NCBI GenBank assembly: GCA_001600095.1
Contig: BCIX01000001.1
Span: 3,621,198 to 3,685,197, forward strand
DNA from: Bullera alba
Lineage: Eukaryota; Basidiomycota; Tremellomycetes; Tremellales; Bulleraceae
DNA length: 64,000 bases
Direction of reading: 5' to 3'
Of the stretch, positions 1 through 12,915 are shown piece by piece. Position 1 is the first letter of the stretch, and each line of letters starts with the position of its first letter. The notes beneath the pieces were generated by a model. That model worked only from the letters and a program-made list of their open reading frames with translations. It was not told the DNA's origin and made no database searches. Made by a program: the position numbers and the translations under genes.

Positions 1-404
1 TTCGTTCGTGCGGCCAACGCTTGCAAACAGGGACAATGACTTTGGCACAAGCTTCGCAATCGCTACATGGTCTAGCTGGTAGCTTCGACCGCATGACTGC
101 AGACATAGTGAGGCGAGCTGCCGGAGGACCTGTCGGTGACCGTCAAGCAACTACCACTGCTGGGGGAGCGTCAGCAAACGGACAGATTGTTTCTGCTCAA
201 TCGACGGCTCTGGTGAACAAGTGAGTCACATCTTTTCGTGACAGGTCTGCGTGACTGATCCATCGATCCTGTCAGTTCGACTCCAGGAGTTATCCTCGGA
301 GGCGGTCAGTCATCAAGGTGAGAATGAGGGAGAGTGTTCGGGACTGAAGACTAACTTATCACGACTGCAGCTCCCAGTACAACCTACGAAGTCGCCAGTC
401 TTGA
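1..404 (+). CDS. C-terminal part of an unrecognised protein (5' end outside window)
   Basis: The reading frame is open from base 3. Exons are 1-220, 276-317 and 371-404, with introns 221-275 (GTGAGT...CAG) and 318-370 (GTGAGA...CAG), and a TGA stop at 402-404. About 113 residues are visible. They are rich in Ala, Ser, Thr and Gln, and the tail is GGGQSSSSQYNLRSRQS. No domain was recognised. The splice sites and intron sizes match those of the other genes here, and the joined frame is open, which is the main support. The gene converges on the BCKDH E2 gene, with stops 127 bp apart. The start and function cannot be given. Confidence 0.55.
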
Positions 405-531
405 CAGAATCAAGGGTCGGAGGAGAGGTATCGCTAACCGTGTATCGCGCCTGCTACTTGACGCCATTTTCCCAGCCTGTGATGATCATTGATGATATCG
501 TGACATCGTTCGTTGACATATTGTTTCGGCT

Positions 532-2572
532 CTACCCGTCAATCTTGAGCCAGCGCCATGGCTGTTCTATCCACTTCTTCCAGCTCTCCGTGAAAGCAAT
601 CAGCTCTGCGCCCTCGAGCTATGAGAATCATGCTTAGCCGCAGTCTTGCTTGTCTTTGTCATCGCCTTGATCACTCACCAGTCTATGATCTGCGCTCCAT
701 CCTACTGGACACCTAAGAACAGCTCTCGCTCCCGCCTTCTCCACCATCCCTGGATCCAATTTCATTCCTCCATCCCGCATCGTCCACTCAATCTCCCACT
801 TTGCCCTTCCAACAGCACAGATTGCCAACGCGCCATTGGGGGGCAAGATCGGCATTGCACCTATCGACTCGCCCAACCCTCCCACCGACGAGATAATCAA
901 ACTGGGGGATTGACCCATCGCCGTGGGTGAGGCTCTGACTGCTGATAGGTGCGAGGTTATGCTGGATAATGGGGTTGAAGGGGGTAATGGCGGTAAAGAT
1001 GGTGTCAGAAGTCCGACCTTTGGCGCCGACACAGCGATTCCAATGACACCGTCTCGTCTGATCTCCAGATGTCTATCCTGGTCTTTGGTCACCACTTTGG
1101 CTCGCATGATGGGATTCTCCTCCATGGCTAGTAACATCGATTTGACCAGGAATGTGAGCAGAGTCGTCTTCTGAGCCGCATCTAGAGGTTGTGGATCTTG
1201 AGACAGATGTGGAGGGATGTCACCGGCGATATAGGGCGGTTGTGAGGGCGCAACTTGTGGAGGGTTCAGTGCTTTGAGGTAGGGTATCAACGGCGTCAAG
1301 TCGAGAGTGTGGGAGTATCTAGACAAGTCAAGCGTCAGCTGAATATTTCTGGACGTTCGGGTTGAGGTTTGCTCACCCGAAATGAGGCACGCTGCCTTGA
1401 GGACTAAGCGCTTTCCACATCATCTTCCTTATCCTGCCAAACTCCACTCGTGTGCTTTCCGGCATCTTGGCCCTGTCTCCCGTAACCCTCGGTGCGGACA
1501 TCGTTGGCAAGGGTGTCGAACGAGCTCCTGACGATTGGGAAGAGGCTGTAATGTCGTCCTTGGTGATACGGCCATTGGGCCCACTACCCACAACATCTTG
1601 CAGATTGACGCCTAGCCTGCCAGCTAGATTCCTCACCGCCGGCGAGGATAGGATGACCTTGCGCCGCTCGTTGAACTCCCCTTCTCGCCTCTCTGGCACT
1701 GGACCAGCGAAAGTAGCGGCTCGAGGAGCCGGAGCCGCAGAGGGCAATATCGAGGCTTCACCAGAGAACGAGACGCCGGTCGAGTACTGCGACGAATCAT
1801 CATTCAGGCGGGTCTCCTCGACGTTGTGTCTAGCCGAAGGCGTAGGTGAAGGCGAAGGTTGCTGCTGTCTCTTTACAGACTCCTCGGGCTCTGCCCTAGA
1901 GGATTGTGGTTCTGGTACTGGCTCCTCCTTCCTTTGCTGGACTTCGTGAACCTCTTCTTCAGGCTCTTGGACCACAGGGCTCTCCTCTTCAACTGCCTCT
2001 CCTCCTTCGTCGTCCGTTCTGATCTCACAGAGGGTCGAGCCCACTCTCACAATTTGCCCTTCTTCGACATTGAGCTTATGTACCACTCCGGGGGTTGGCG
2101 AAGTAAGCTCCGCTCTTAGAGATTCATCAGCTCTATTCGCCAAGCCTGAACTCCCCCCGCTCTCCGCAATGATCACCCAAGGCGGGAGGTGGGAGCTGAT
2201 GCATGATGGGAGGCATTCACCAGGGCACAACTTGACTCACGTGCTCTTGTCACTCTGCACCTCGCACAGCTCGTCGAAATGCTCTACTCGCTGTCCCACT
2301 TTGACTTTCCACGACAACATCTCCACTTCCATGATACCCTCTCCAATGTCGTGCAGCTTGAACGGCACTATGGCTCGTAGAGGTGTATACGTCGAGAATC
2401 CACGTTGAGTTGTACTGACCACCCTCGAGAGTGTGTCGCTCTGCTGGACACCTTGGCATATCGACCGACATGACTTGTAGCTGATCGTCCTGCTTGTTGC
2501 TGTAGTGACTCTCAATGGCAGTACAGCCTGGCGGGTACTCCTCGCGATCGATGTGCGAGCTGATCGAAGCAT
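532..2572 (-). CDS. DBT: Branched-chain alpha-keto acid dehydrogenase E2 (dihydrolipoyl transacylase), mitochondrial
   Basis: This is the core acyltransferase of the branched-chain keto-acid dehydrogenase complex, which moves acyl groups from lipoamide to CoA in the mitochondrial matrix. Exons on the minus strand are 2241-2572, 1377-2114, 679-1318 and 532-618; they join to 598 residues plus stop. A basic N-terminus of about 65 residues fits a targeting peptide. The lipoyl domain follows (from about residue 68; EVQSDKST with the lipoyl Lys near 109). Next come a long Pro/Glu/Ser linker, the E3-binding domain (SSPAVRNLAGRLGV, then GPNGRITKDDI) and the acyltransferase core (QGSVPHFGYS, SSVGGLGES, WSADHRLLEG). 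The linker makes it longer than the roughly 480 residues of animal DBT. In the usual HxxxDG active-site motif the Asp is Glu (HRLLEG), read across an exon junction with good splice sites. The lipoyl and core motifs point to DBT rather than pyruvate dehydrogenase E2. Confidence 0.9.
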
Positions 2573-2944
2573 GATTGTGAGAGATTGCCAGGTGAGACCA
2601 CCAAAGCGGAGTCCAGTCCTAGTCTCAGTCTCGTCGATGTATGACTACGTCAACCAGGCAATGCAGCAAGCGTCCCTTATACTTGCTGGACAGCAGCGAG
2701 TGACCAGACAGTGGTCCAGTACCACGGCCCACACGTCTCACGGATCATGTGGCCGACCCGGCAATAACAAGTTCCGGCCGGATCTCGACCCGGTACATCC
2801 TCCATCGCGCTGGTTTCATGGCATGAGTTCATTTCCAACATCTTTTAAGACTATCGACAAAAGTATAAACGGAGAGCAGAAGGAGGGAAGAGACCGAGGG
2901 CCAACAAGAAATCCAAAAGGATATGAACCATTCTAATTGACGGC
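2573..2944. other. Intergenic, upstream of BCKDH E2
   Basis: These 372 bp lie between the start of the E2 gene and the stop of actin, both on the minus strand. They should hold the E2 promoter and the actin 3' UTR. A plus-strand open frame overlaps the E2 first exon but shows no family likeness or splice support. Confidence 0.5.
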
Positions 2945-4499
<1,555 letters not shown>

Positions 4500-5460
4500 T
4501 TTGATTGGTTTATCTGATGAGAGAACAAGAGTACAGTCAGCATCAATCCATTGCTTGACTATATCAACAGGATAGCCAGAGGGCGACGACTGCTTGGCTT
4601 CATTGCCCTCCGCAGTCATCGGACGATCCGACGGCTGGAAGCAGTGCAATGGGATAGCGTGGATGGAACTGAGCGGGAAGATCTGGACCACCTTCGGCTT
4701 GCTCCACATGTGACAGGTACGAGGTAGTTACCAGGTAGTGAGCGGTCACGAAGAAGGAGGATGGATCCTGAATTGCAGTGTGACCGCCAGAACGTCATAG
4801 ACTCCCCGGCGATCCACCGTCCAGTCGTGCTGACCATCGAAGCCATGCTAAACGGCCGGGTCCTCCTCGAAATGACTCTGTTAAGCCAGTGGCATCGGGC
4901 GCATGACCTTTGACGCAATCACACCCTTCCACCCTCTCTCGCCGTGGCCATCAAGCACACATCCGTAATCGGTGATTCCACGTCGGCGACTGAAGCTTCG
5001 ATCCGTCGCACGCGATAAGGTAGGGGACAGTACTCACTGGTCTTTTGGGTAGGGTTTAAGAGGTGACAGACGAGTCTGTTGTAGGTTGTAGTAGGTGGGA
5101 TGACCTTGTGGACGTGGGTTGGTAATGGAGAGATAGGAGGATGGCTGGGGAGAGAGCTGGGCGATGACGCTGGGACCCCCCGCCGCGCTGTGCTCCCCCT
5201 GGATGCTTGGGACTGCATGGGCCGGTGGGAGATAACGCCGAAAGGCTATAGATATCGGGATTAACGAATGTGGCACTCTGTCAGGCTGCTGCAGCTTGCG
5301 CGTCTCTCGTTAGTGGAGGTCTGTCCAGCAGCGTCCAGCTCATCCTCGCATCAACTGCTCCAATCGTCATACATAGACAGAGGTGACAGGAAGCTTCAAC
5401 ACTGCTGTAGACTCCACGGCCGATACAGAAGAAACCAGCTAAGCCGAAGATCTCGCCAAC
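4500..5460. promoter_or_regulatory. Divergent promoter region between ACT1 and RPN10
   Basis: These 961 bp separate the two start codons. The actin-proximal part carries, on the minus strand, a branch-site-like GCTGAC, a pyrimidine tract and CATCAG about 15 bases before the actin ATG, so a 5' UTR intron is likely. Small open frames here have no support. No clear TATA box was seen. Confidence 0.5.
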
Positions 5461-6924
5461 ATGCCTCTCGAATCGTGTATGCTTGTGTGAGTTCACAAGG
5501 TTCACCACAGAATCCAAACCCTTCGCTAACCTCAACGATCAGCTTGGACAACTCGGAGTATATGAGGTGGGTAGACATGCCAAGTATAGTCTATGGGAGG
5601 GACACTTAACATCATGATATAGAAATGGAGACTACGTTCCAACCCGATTTCAAGCTCAGGCTCAGGCCGTTAGCACAGTCTTCACCGCCAAAACCGACTC
5701 CAACCCAGAATCGGCAGTTGGCCTGATGACCATGGCAGGGAAATCGTAAGTAACAGAGGCGATCCAGCACGTAATCCAAAGACTGGCTGTCTCCTGGGGC
5801 TGTCCAGTCGTCCGCTCTAGGAGCAAACAACTGATACGAACAACCTTAGACCCTCTCTCCTGGTCACGCCCACCAACGATATCGGAAAGCTCCTCTCGGC
5901 TTTGTCGAAATCGACGATAGGCGGCACATCAGATCTCGCCACAGCTGTTCAAATAGCTCAGCTAGCGCTCAAGCACAGAGAGAATAAGAACCAGAAACAG
6001 CGTATAGTCGTCTTCGTCGGATCGCCCTTGGAGGATTCGCAGGACAGTCTAGTCAAGCTAGGCAAGAAGTTGAGGAAGAACAACGTCTTGGTGGACGTTG
6101 TGACCTTTGGAGAGGAAGGAATGGGCAATGATGAGAAGCTGAACGCGTTGATCGAGGCTGTTGGCGGGGAGTCTGCCGATTCGTGAGTAGCCCGTAGTCA
6201 TGTTAGCTTCCATTTTGGAGAGGACCCAGCTGAACGGTCGCGCCTAGGCATTTGGTTTCGGTACCCCCCGGACCTCTTCTATTGGCCGATGCGATCATCT
6301 CGTCACCTATCCTCTTCCAGGGAGGTACTGGCGGCGAGGGTGGTGCCGAGGGCATGGGTGGCTTCGCTGGTGCAGACGGAATCGACCCAAATATGGATCC
6401 AGAGTTGGCTATGGTGAGTCCAGCGAGCATCCTATCTTATGATCTCACTAACCCTCACTCAGGCTATTCGAATGTCACTTGCCGAGGCGGAACAAGCAGC
6501 CGGAAGATCTGCAGCGCCTCAAGCTGGACCATCGTCATCTACAACAGCTCAACCCGCCGGCGAGGCTTCCACCACCAATGCCGCCGCTCTTCCATCTACC
6601 CTCACCCAGCCCCTGACCAACGCGATGGACTCTGACGTCCCGATGGCCAGCGGAGATGTTCCGCCAAATCCACAGTCTGCCGCCGTGGCCACTGGTGGGG
6701 TCGGCGCAGAGCAGGATCTACTGGGCGACGATGAAGACGAAGACGAGGACGAGATGCTGAGACGAGCAATGGCTCTGTCGAGAGGGGAGAATCCGAGCGA
6801 AGATGTGACCATGGCGGATGTCGAAGGGGATGACGACGAAGAGGATGAGGAAACGGCTATAGCTAGAGCGATTGCCATGAGTCTGGAAGAGGACAAAAAG
6901 GGAGAAGACAAGGAGTCCAAGTGA
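5461..6924 (+). CDS. RPN10: 26S proteasome regulatory subunit RPN10 (S5a), ubiquitin receptor
   Basis: This is a ubiquitin receptor of the proteasome 19S particle. Exons are 5461-5486, 5543-5566, 5623-5745, 5850-6182, 6248-6413 and 6463-6924, giving 377 residues. The N-terminal von Willebrand A domain (about 1-195) contains the family signatures [33 protein letters not shown] and [10 protein letters not shown]. The C-terminal half is acidic and carries three ubiquitin-interacting-motif-like helices: [17 protein letters not shown] (about 219-235, spanning an exon junction), [15 protein letters not shown] (about 317-331) and [16 protein letters not shown] (about 351-366). Yeast Rpn10 has one such motif and human S5a two. 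The start is supported by the typical MxLESxM opening. It is transcribed divergently from actin. Confidence 0.95.
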
Positions 6925-7077
6925 TCCGTCGCCTAGATTGCGAGGGATACCCGTATGAAGCATATGCATTGATAACGCGTTGTCCAACTTGTAGTAGCAG
7001 GAAACAAAGTGATCACAGCCCAGTCTAGATATTGCCCTCCTCACGCAGCCTCTCCTCGCCTAGCTCTCTGAGGCGCC

Positions 7078-7898
7078 TTACAGCTCCTTCTTCTCGCCCA
7101 TAGCTCTGGCGTCAATCTCTCGCTGCTCCTTCTCCTCTTGTCTTCTGGCGTACTCCTGTCCGATCTGCATCAGGATGATACCAGTCGTCAACATGCCGAC
7201 AAGGGCATTTCCGGCAGCAAGCACTCTGACCGCCTCGACCTTCTCGTCAGCGGTGGGAGGGGTTTCTCGAGGTGGTGGTGGCGGCAGGATGGAGAAGGAG
7301 GTCGTCGTTTGCGAGTCTGGCACTATAGTAGTGTCAGCTTACTAAAATCACTCCCGGTCAGTGAGAGCGACTCACGGAAAGTCCTGAGGGAGTTGATGTG
7401 TATCGTCAGGTAGATGACGATGTTGGCGACATGTAGAGCTGTGCAAGCGAGACTTAGCTATGAAGTTCCTCAATGCCCCTGAAGGACCTCTGCTCACCAA
7501 TGGAAGATCCGTCAAAGAACATGGCGCTCTCGGTCCATCTATGCAGCTTTGCCAATAGAGCCACCAGTGGAAGAGCAAGAGCGACGTGGAATAGAGCCTT
7601 CACAGTGCATCAGCCAGTGCTGATCGTCCTATACTTTCGAGCTGAGCGTACCTTGACCGCTCCAGGAGCTTCGTACCACATCTCGTAGAAAGTGAAGGCG
7701 TTCTGCACCGCCTGATCCGTCACTGGCATGTATAGCAGAGGTATGTCAACCTATCATGGTGACGATCAGATTAGCATTTGGCCCTACTTCGTGAGCTGAA
7801 CCGAAGATACGTCGACTCGTACTCACTACCTGGCAGACAAACACCATGCCTAGCATGAAGGCACAAGAGCCCAACACCATGTTCTGCTGGAAACCCAT
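7078..7898 (-). CDS. SHR3-like ER membrane chaperone for amino-acid permeases
   Basis: Yeast Shr3 is an ER membrane chaperone needed for correct folding and export of amino-acid permeases. Exons on the minus strand are 7827-7898, 7652-7750, 7498-7597, 7376-7438 and 7078-7322, giving 192 residues. Seen in the product are a hydrophobic N-terminal segment, then LLYMPVTDQAVQNAFTFYE, a second hydrophobic segment ending in VALLAKLHRW, FFDGSSI, further hydrophobic segments (ALHVANIVIYLTIHINSL and GNALVGMLTTGIILMQIGQ) and a charged cytosolic tail (EYARRQEEKEQREI). The YE...AKL...LFDGaS pattern is the Shr3 family signature. The first donor has two in-frame options 3 nt apart; the better consensus GTGAGT was used. 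Confidence 0.75.
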
Positions 7899-8755
7899 CT
7901 TGAATCAAGCCGTTCAGGCCAAGTCCAATGGTTGATTGAGGTGTCTAGATTCCCAGCTCGGTGCGCTACGTGCTGGACGGTTTAAACAAGGTGTGCACTC
8001 GAGTAAGATAACGTGCAAAGTGCAGAGTCTGGCAAGAGCAAGGGAAGATACGGGCCTCTACGAGTTCCGATAAAACCGCCCATAGAGATTTTGATTCCGC
8101 ACCACCAAATGGTGTTCGTTCGCCAATTCGCGATTTGCGAGCCCGCCATCTCACTGGCTTTCCTACCCCTGCTCCTATCGATTCTCTGTTCCCTGTCGAG
8201 CGCCCCTCCCAGTCCGGCTTCTATATACGGCTCGAGTCTCATCGACGGCACAGCGTGGCGACTAATCATGGCAGTAACGATCAACGATCTCCTGGTGTGG
8301 CATCTTCCCATCACCCCTTGGCGGTCAAACGCAATCGCAGTATGACACGCCATGTCCATGTCAGAGCTCCTTGAGGGATCCTTTGCAGCAAGGTGGCCCA
8401 GTGTTTTGGCCATTATGGACGAGTATACCAAAGGAGCCACCAGTACTGACATATTGGCGGCTTGGCTGCCTGTTGCCATCAGCTTGTCTATCTCACATCT
8501 CTACTGAGCGCCAGGAATTCATCCTTGCCCTCGTTCTCGCTCTGCAGCACACCGCCGTGTCCAACTCTCAAAACCGCCAGCTGATGTCTAGTGGCCTGGA
8601 CGCCGCAAGTTCTCAACTGGCAAATCTTACACCTTTTTGATACTGAAGCGCGTTCTGTGAATGGCCAGTATCCCTAATTCAATCTTCGATTACCTGACGT
8701 TTACCTGGCACTAATCCAAAGCATCGCCGTCGGGGTCGCTGTGATCAAGCTCAGG
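7899..8755. promoter_or_regulatory. Divergent intergenic region
   Basis: These 857 bp lie between the SHR3-like start (minus) and the secreted CFEM-like gene (plus). Several 60-160 codon open frames overlap one another on both strands, but none has a recognisable family, consistent codon bias or convincing splice partners. No gene is called. Confidence 0.45.
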
Positions 8756-10616
8756 ATGCGCCAACGACACTTATACACTCTTTGCCACGTATTCCTAGCA
8801 TCTTTCTTCCTCTTTGCACCCACCGTCCTCGCCTCACCCGACGTCAAAGCCTTTGCCCGGTCGCACGTACCTCGTCCTCTCGACCCCGGAAAAGTTCGAC
8901 GAGCAGATCTCTCCCTATCTCTGTCTCCCACCTCGACTTCGCTCAACCCAGCATCCATCACCTCCGAATGGCGTCCCGAGGCTTCAGCTCTCGAGAGTGC
9001 CAATCGGAACAACACGGCCCTTCAGCTCGGTCAATACATTCTCACCCACGCGAACGACGAGTGCAAAGCCACCGGCGGCGGATGTTCCATGTTCAACTAC
9101 ACCCTCACCGACTGTCTTACCGATTCGTGCGCCTGTGAAGACGAGACAACGCTTGCGGCAATGGTGTGTGCATCATGCCAACCGGAAGAAAACGTCGTCA
9201 AGGTGTATAACAAGTACCTCGAGATTTGCAAGCAAGAGGGTATGGCCCAACCATCAGACACGGTGGTTGTGACTGTCCCCTGGCTATCAGCTCAACCTTC
9301 GCCCTCTCCGGGGGGTTCGGTACCGTCTGGAGGTGCGACCATCAGCGGCAATGTCATCCTCACCGTCAACGACCTTCCTGGTGTCGGTAGCACAGGTTCC
9401 GATAGCGTCCCTGGACCGAGTGGTGCAAGTGGGCCAAGCCAGCCGAGTCCAAGTCCCAGCGGTGCAGCTGTCAACGTCATCCAAACATCAATCATAGAGT
9501 CGCCTTCGGCACCCACGTTGTCACCCTCGGCTTCCGTCCCAATTCAATCGGGACAACCGGCTGGTCTGCTCATGGGCCTCTACGATCCCAACGCAAACGT
9601 ACAGCCGTCATTCTCCAGCGCTCTATCCCCTGGTGGTGTATCGGGTTTGCCCAATGCCAACCTACTAGGACTCGATGTTTTACCCACTGCTTCCGGTGGC
9701 TCAAGCACTGCGCCCTCGTCTTCGGCTTTGCGACCAGCCACTTCGGGTCCCGCTTCCGTCGTGATGCCCGACCCAGATGCCATTGCCAACGCAAGAGTCC
9801 AAGCTCTCGGCGAAGCGGCTGCTTCTAGGTCAGAATCAGTATCATTGCCATTCGCAACGTCCTCAGGTGCTCTCAGTGCCTCGGCGAGGCCGCCAGCCAG
9901 TCTGGGCTCGGCCACCTTGGTCTCAGCGGCAGAGGTCACGTTACCCGCTGGTGGAAACACCACGGCGTTGGAGAAGAGTACTTTGGCGCTCAATGCCGCT
10001 ATAGCTTTCTTCTCAGTGAAAATCGACCCGAAGTGCGACAAGGACTGCGGCACCTGGAGATCGCTCTTGAATGTAAGTGCACAGTATGCTTGTCAGAGCT
10101 GGAAGCTGATCTCCGCGGCCACGCTTAGACATGCACGCAAGACCTGTGTATTTGCACCGACCCAGGCGTGCTTTCCGCTTCCGCGTGTCAGCAGTGTTTG
10201 GGAACCACCACTCATGGAACAGGTTATCAAAGCCAAATGGCTGACTATTCCGCTTTCGCTGGCAACTGCTCTGCAGAGGTCGAGGGCCTGGTGAGTTGAC
10301 GAGCGGCGCTCCCAAGTCCGGGCTGTGTCAGCGAGCCTGTCACTGACCCTTGTCGTAGTCACCTTCGGCAAGCAAATCCGCTGCCTACGATATCGTCGCC
10401 GCGGCCACCTCTCGAGCAGGTACGGGATCACCCTCGGGCGTCCCTCGATCCAGTGCCATAGGTGTGACAGTCCCAGCGGCAGCTGCGAACGAGGTAGTTG
10501 TCACCAAGACGAGCGCTGCCTCGCCAGTGACATCCTTGCGGCTGCATTACGAGGTCTGGGTGACAGCTTTGACCGGATTGGCGGTCGGCGCAAGCGTGCT
10601 GTATGCTGTCGTCTGA
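8756..10616 (+). CDS. Secreted Ser/Pro-rich protein with two CFEM-like eight-cysteine modules and a GPI-type tail
   Basis: Exons 8756-10072, 10129-10290 and 10359-10616 give 578 residues. The N-terminus is a signal peptide (basic start, then FLASFFLFAPTVLA). The first Cys-rich module (about residues 100-160) has eight Cys with spacing C-x6-C-x9-C-x4-C-x-C-x10-C-x2-C-x16-C and includes TDCLTDSCACED. The second (about 423-485) spans two exon junctions, has C-x3-C-x9-C-x4-C-x-C-x10-C-x2-C-x23-C and includes TCTQDLCICTD. This is close to the CFEM pattern. Between them lie about 260 residues of Ser/Pro/Gly-rich, low-complexity sequence. The C-terminus ends in a hydrophobic stretch (VWVTALTGLAVGASVLYAVV) with no basic tail, as in GPI-anchored proteins. 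Upstream GTG is in frame, but the first ATG at 8756 gives the clean signal peptide. A cell-wall or membrane-anchored surface role, perhaps haem or metal related as for some CFEM proteins, is inference only. Confidence 0.7.
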
Positions 10617-10841
10617 TTGAGATTTCCAACTCGTTGTACCATTTTGTCTCAACTTCGCATTTAGCAAGCACTACTTCACGTTTAGCAAAAATCTCAATAG
10701 CATGTTCCAATTTGTAACGCCATGTAACATCAGGATACCCTCAAGTCGAAGATATATGACGTGGCATCTCGGGTGTGATCTTACAACATTGGGCGATCAC
10801 GTGTGATTGCGAACTAAACGTCCAAGATGTGCGCTAAGGCA

Positions 10842-11953
10842 CTACTTAGCCCTCCTCTCCAGAGCAGCTTTGACGCCGTCGCTCATGACACCCTTCTTGA
10901 CGTTATCGTAGTCGTACATGACGATGACACTGAGGACATCAGGATCGGTCTCCTATACCTTTGATTTATAAACTCACCTCTCGCCGGTAGCGACGACCTT
11001 CTTGTCCTTCAGGGACCAGAAGGAGCTGGCAAGAACGAAAGTGGCCCGGTCCTGGTCGACATTCGTGGGTTTGGTGGAGATCATGATCTATCAAGGAATC
11101 AGCAAGACGCTCGGCTTCCACGCAAGCATACTCACGGTATCAGGGAAGGTGACAGGAGCCTTATACCTGATCCGCAGGTCTTTCAAGATCAATCCGGTAC
11201 CTTTGCCGCTCTAAAGCGGAGGTCAGCTGCTGCACAAAACTTATGGTGCGAGTAGCGGGTTCACTCACCATGTTTCCCTCGCTTGCTGGGAACTCGTGCT
11301 CCAGACTGTCCCAGTATTTGATTCTCGCCGATTCAAACCACTCGGCATACCTGACATTGTTCACATGACTACAGGCATATGATGAGTCGGGCGAATCATT
11401 GCATCTCGTTCGCTCTGACTCACTTGAACATGTCACAGTTTCCCCAGGCCACTGGCCATTCCAACACCTCGTGCGGCTGCGTGGCAAAGCCTTCCTTCCT
11501 GAACTCTTCAAGTCCAAGCTCCCGACTCTTCTGGTATTTGGCGCCAGAGCCGCTCGAGTTGGACTGATTCGAATGCTGCCTCGATCGAGGGGGTCTCGAG
11601 CTCGAGTGGTCATTCTCATCCACGGGACCCGTCGTCCCTGGAGGGATGTAGTACGGCGAGGCGGGGTCATGGAACTTGGCCAGCAGGTTGACCAGTTGCT
11701 GTAGCCGAATAGTCAGTCAGATGCTGCCGTACGTCATGATCGAGGGTCACCGGTTACTCACCTCTTTGGTCTGTTCCGAAGGGTCCGTCATCTTTGAAGT
11801 TGTAGAGGATGCTCTGCGAGGGAGATACGATGTAGATGCTATTGAAGCTATATATGCGATCGGACTCGACGTGTGCGGTGATTGATGACTGGGACAATGT
11901 GCTTTGACTACTTCTCGGCAATACTTGGCGACTCGGGCGGTGGAGCGGTTCAT
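10842..11953 (-). CDS. Hotdog-fold thioesterase (4HBT family), probably mitochondrial
   Basis: Exons on the minus strand are 11762-11953, 11424-11698, 11269-11368, 11136-11210, 10978-11087 and 10842-10929, joining to 279 residues. The hotdog signature is NHVNNVRYAEWFESARI, followed by GTGLILKDLRIRYKAPVTFP and MISTKPTNVDQDRATFVL, as in acyl-CoA thioesterases and thioesterase-like proteins of the 4HBT superfamily. The first 55 residues are basic and hydroxylated without acidic residues (RSTARVAKYCREVV..., SYLPRRASSTTSK), which fits a mitochondrial presequence; a second in-frame ATG after it could give a cytosolic form. An internal Ser/Arg-rich insert (about 85-110) precedes the catalytic domain. 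The substrate is not predictable. Confidence 0.8.
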
Positions 11954-12915
11954 AACAGAAAGGAGAGAAACAGGAGGGGCAAAGGGTGACCTAGACGTTT
12001 TATATAGGTTTCGTGGGCCTGTATTTTCACTCGTGTGCGACTCCCTTTTGCTGTGATTTGTAGATGGCTTTGGAAGAGAAGGAGGAGGATCGGAGCACTC
12101 GGGACGATTGATTTGTAGAACGAGGCCACTTTATTTGTAGAGGACGATCAAGGTGGAGGTCAAACAAATACAAATTCCAGCGTGTTGTCCCTATCAACTG
12201 GCCGAGATCCGGTAGAAGAGGCAAGGGGGCGCTCATTACCACCGATTAGATTCACCGGGGTATTTCGAATAAATTCTCCGGATGCAAGTCCAGTTCTACA
12301 AATCAACAAGATCGCCATCCCATCCACCTCCGACGAGCGGTGGCATGTGACAGGGCCCACAGGGGGGTGACTAAGGGGTGACTACACTGTGCTGTGACTA
12401 CGCTGTCAAGGGTCGATAGTAGACACCAATACTACCATACGTGAAACAGGAGATGTTGCATGTATCGGTTTGAACTGGACAGCTTGTTCCAAACAGTTCC
12501 AAACGCTGAAAGATGCTCGCCTGCTGCAAGATTGGGTAACACGTCTGTCTTCACGGTACTTCACCTTCGACCCGTTCTCCAGAGCTGCCACCTACGTCCT
12601 GCAACCGTGTCGGGACAACTTCGATGCGCGTCTCAACAGCCCTGCCAACATCTCTCCTTCCTTCAGTCTCATTTACCCCTCCTCAATCCAAACTAAACGT
12701 CCCGGCTGGCACCCCCGCTCGAGTGCGGTTCCATATGTAGCATTGAGCTTAGGCCGGGAGAGGAGGTAGTGACTGGTTGGGCCAATGGGTCGTCCGATCG
12801 GCGTTTTGGGGTACCACTGGACACGCCAGGCTCCTGTTCGGCCCAGAAGAACCTTTCGAGCACACCGTGCAATTGCGCTGGTGTGCCATCGATTGATCCG
12901 ATGGGACCGGACGCC
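11954..12915. other. Intergenic region with a short GTGACTA repeat
   Basis: These 962 bp upstream of the thioesterase gene contain no supported gene. Three copies of GTGACTA start at 12367, 12378 and 12394. Plus-strand frames near 12470-12770 and 12785-13110 lack any recognisable feature, and the latter is antisense to the repeat protein. Confidence 0.4.
11998..12005 (-). promoter_or_regulatory. TATA box of the thioesterase gene
   Basis: The minus strand reads TATATAAA 45 bases upstream of the start codon at 11953, a plausible core-promoter element if the 5' UTR is very short. Confidence 0.45.
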
